Positions 62,237 through 64,000 of a DNA stretch of 64,000 bases are shown here, piece by piece. This DNA is from Clitoria ternatea (lineage: Eukaryota > Streptophyta > Magnoliopsida > Fabales > Fabaceae). Within the stretch, counting starts at the first letter, position 1, and each line of letters begins with the position of its first letter. The position numbers and the translations under genes are program-made. Below the pieces are notes generated by a model. The model was not told the DNA's origin. It worked only from the letters and a program-made list of their open reading frames with translations, and searched no databases. The stretch lies in the NCBI GenBank assembly GCA_037962975.1, contig CM075674.1, forward strand, positions 43,104,501 to 43,168,500, written 5' to 3'.

Positions 62237-64000
62237 TTACAAAACATAAACTCTGAAGCCTATCCCGGAACAAGGCGTAAAAAAAACTAATTTATATACG
62301 GCGGTGGGAGAGCCTTGTTCAACAGTAGCTATCCTCTCAGAATCTTCTGACACCGTCCTCAACTCCATACTTTGGCCTTCGGGAAGAGGCAGAGGTTTAT
62401 AAGGAACATCCTCAGGTTCCACTGCCTGACCCCGGTCCATAGCATACAGGTGCCCACCATGAAACTCATAGTAGACACCTATACCATTCAAGTTAAGTCG
62501 CATAACAGAGTTCTGGTGTACAACTTGACAAACGGTGAAGCTGAAGGCGACATCGACTAATTCTGAGAATTCAGCCACCTCCTCCTCCCTTTCTTACCGT
62601 TCTTGGACTTGGGCCTCTTTCACAATGGCGACCTCAGCTACCAGCTCCTCATTCTTCTTCTCCACCTCGGCCCATCCAGCCAAGGCTTCGTCTAGCTTAG
62701 CCTGAAGAGCTTTGAGGGCATCCTTCGAGGCCTAGTACTTAGCCTCAGCCTCATTCGCCCTCTTAGCAGCTGAGTTGTACGCTGTAGTGAGTTCGGCCAA
62801 ATCTTCCTGGCTCTTAGCCAAAGCAGTCTGAGCCTCCACCCTTAGGGCTTTAGCCTCTTTCATTCGGTCTAGGCATTGTTTAGCCTCGAGATCAGAGTAA
62901 TAGGATTTACCCAAAGATTAAAGGACCCTAACCACCTCGATTAAGTTGAAGATGGCTCCCTTGACAGCACACCTCGTCTCGGGAGCAGGAAGATCGTCCT
63001 TCAGCTTGAAAGGGATCTGGACGTGTGGCGGTGTCTCCCCGATGCATTGCAAAAACTCTAAAATGCTGGACTTATAGTGGGAGGTATTCTCAAAGGCTGG
63101 CTGAGTCCAGTCCAGGGCATTATCATCGACAGCCGCCTCCTCTTCACGCTGGACCCCCACCCCGGCCTCAGCTCTTTGGGCCTTATGCTTTTTGGCTATA
63201 GAACCTTGACCGGTGCGGGCGCGCTTTTTATTTGGAGCCCCTTCAGCTGGACCCGGGGCCAGATTCCTAACCTTGTCAGCCAGGATGCTAACCACTTTGG
63301 CCGCTTTGCACCTTGGAGTCACCCTGTTCTCCACATCGGCAACAGCAATGTTTCTGGCTTCGGCTTGTTCCCGGAGTTTCTTTAAAATGTCGATCCAAGC
63401 CATTTTGCCTAAGAAAAGGAAGAATCCATTGTTAACACCGAAAAAAGAATATATAAAAAATAATAATAAAAATATAGCTAAGTAGGTATCCCGGCAGGAC
63501 TTATCGTCGAGAAGGTTTTTGTAGGAAATTTTGGCAAGGACGGAGTACCCCTTTAGAGCGTCCAACACCTTCTTGGACTCGGTTGACAAGGCACTCTCAC
63601 TGACGGAGTAGGCATTACTGGTCAAGAGGAAGTGCTCATGAGTCCAGCTGGTGTAGAATTTCCTGGAAAAATCTGAATTCTCCCAAAACACCAGTCTTCC
63701 TGCATTAACCTTGACCTTGATATAGGAGTGTTTAAAGCTGACTCCGTCCGTCTTGGCCAACTCGATGTAGCTCTCAAAGTTCACCACCTTGGCATCACAC
63801 CGGAGGTTGATAAAGCCAAGGCCGTCGCCTGTGTTACCCCGCGCATTACCCTACAGTAGGTGAAGAAGAGAGCGATGGTGGGGACGAAGTGGAAGTACTC
63901 CCCCAGTACCTCCAAAGATTTCACCAAACCCCAGCTGTTGGGGTGGAGCTAGCTGAGAGAACAGTCCAAGAACCAGAGTACTCCCATTTTGAACTCCGTG
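62237..64000 (-). pseudogene. Antisense aORF2, 5' end outside the window (broken)
   Basis: Homologue of 28934-26242. From the right edge: FKMGVLWFLDCS, then, after a stop near 63950 and a frame change near 63838, FESYIELAKTDGVSFKHSYI, FYTSWTHEHFLLTSNAYSV, an intron-like 69-bp gap (63477-63409) at the same place and phase as in B, WIDILKKLREQAEARN, a basic KKRARTGQG region and coiled coils. Further stops at 62918, 62732 and near 62595; end at 62237. It stands downstream of F pol in the antisense orientation expected for Tat elements. Function unknown. Confidence 0.75.
63409..63477 (-). other. Intron-like gap in the right aORF2
   Basis: AT-rich, ends TTTTCTTAG. The 5' end reads CT where B has the GT donor, so splicing may be lost; because the gap is 69 nt without stops it can also be read through. 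Confidence 0.55.

Larger units (their letters stand above)
41794..64000 (+). mobile_element. Element F: Ogre-type Ty3 element, long, decayed
   Basis: 5' LTR, primer site, aORF1, gag, protease, G-patch, intron-like gap, RT, RNase H, [element G], second RNase H, integrase, long repeat-bearing 3' region and, further on, an antisense aORF2 that runs off the window. This gene order is that of Ogre/Tat elements. Frameshifts and stops are present in most domains. No 3' LTR is visible in the window. It is inserted in E; flank TGCAA (41789-41793). That 62237-64000 belongs to the same element is inference. Confidence 0.82.

Overview
The window is nuclear DNA of a flowering plant, most likely a legume and probably of the phaseoloid group (inferred from the Ogre/Tat, Athila-like and Sirevirus-like families and the reiterated TAATCGATTA word; the species cannot be named from sequence alone). 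I find no host protein gene I can defend, and no tRNA, rRNA or CRISPR array. Almost all 64 kb is nested LTR retrotransposons, mostly broken, in two stacks.

Stack 1 (1-34928). Element A, an Athila-like Ty3 element on the minus strand, carries gag-PR-RT-RH-INT with several nonsense codons and frameshifts. Its upstream LTR (6840-7887 plus 30611-32359) is shared with a second, deleted internal copy (32360-34592) and a third LTR piece (34595-34928), so A is a tandem LTR-internal-LTR-internal-LTR complex. A Tat-type element B (7888-30605, perfect 5-bp target duplication GGAAC) sits in A's LTR about 60 bp downstream of A's TATA box. B's gag is split by element C (9570-18617), a non-autonomous Athila-like element with two 1569-bp LTRs that differ at only about 13 sites. 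B is hit again by an Ogre-type element D (19642 to about 26195), which has lost its 3' half together with B's pol. B keeps an antisense two-exon accessory gene (28934-26242) with its own TATA box, just inside its 3' LTR.

Stack 2 (34929-64000). A remnant of an Ogre LTR end and a short exon-like piece precede element E, a Sirevirus-like Ty1/copia element on the minus strand (3' LTR 35264-36828, accessory ORF, RH, RT, INT). At 41794 E is interrupted by F, a long Ogre-type element on the plus strand with 5' LTR, aORF1, gag, PR, G-patch, a likely intron, RT, RH, a second (aRH) RNase H, INT, a 3' region with three tandem-repeat arrays, and an antisense aORF2 running off the window end. F is split between RH and aRH by G (52720-58189, target duplication ACCAA), a pol-less relative of E. 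G's 5' LTR is itself split by a 685-bp solo LTR (53095-53779, duplication CCAAG).

Three themes stand out. First, four accessory genes carry their own promoter or splice signals, apart from the LTR promoter: B aORF2, C ORF3, and the E and G aORFs. Second, each family reiterates its own short word. Several of these words are short inverted repeats, and some change on both arms between elements so that pairing is kept. Third, the nesting gives a clear insertion order, with C among the youngest insertions although it has no reverse transcriptase or integrase.
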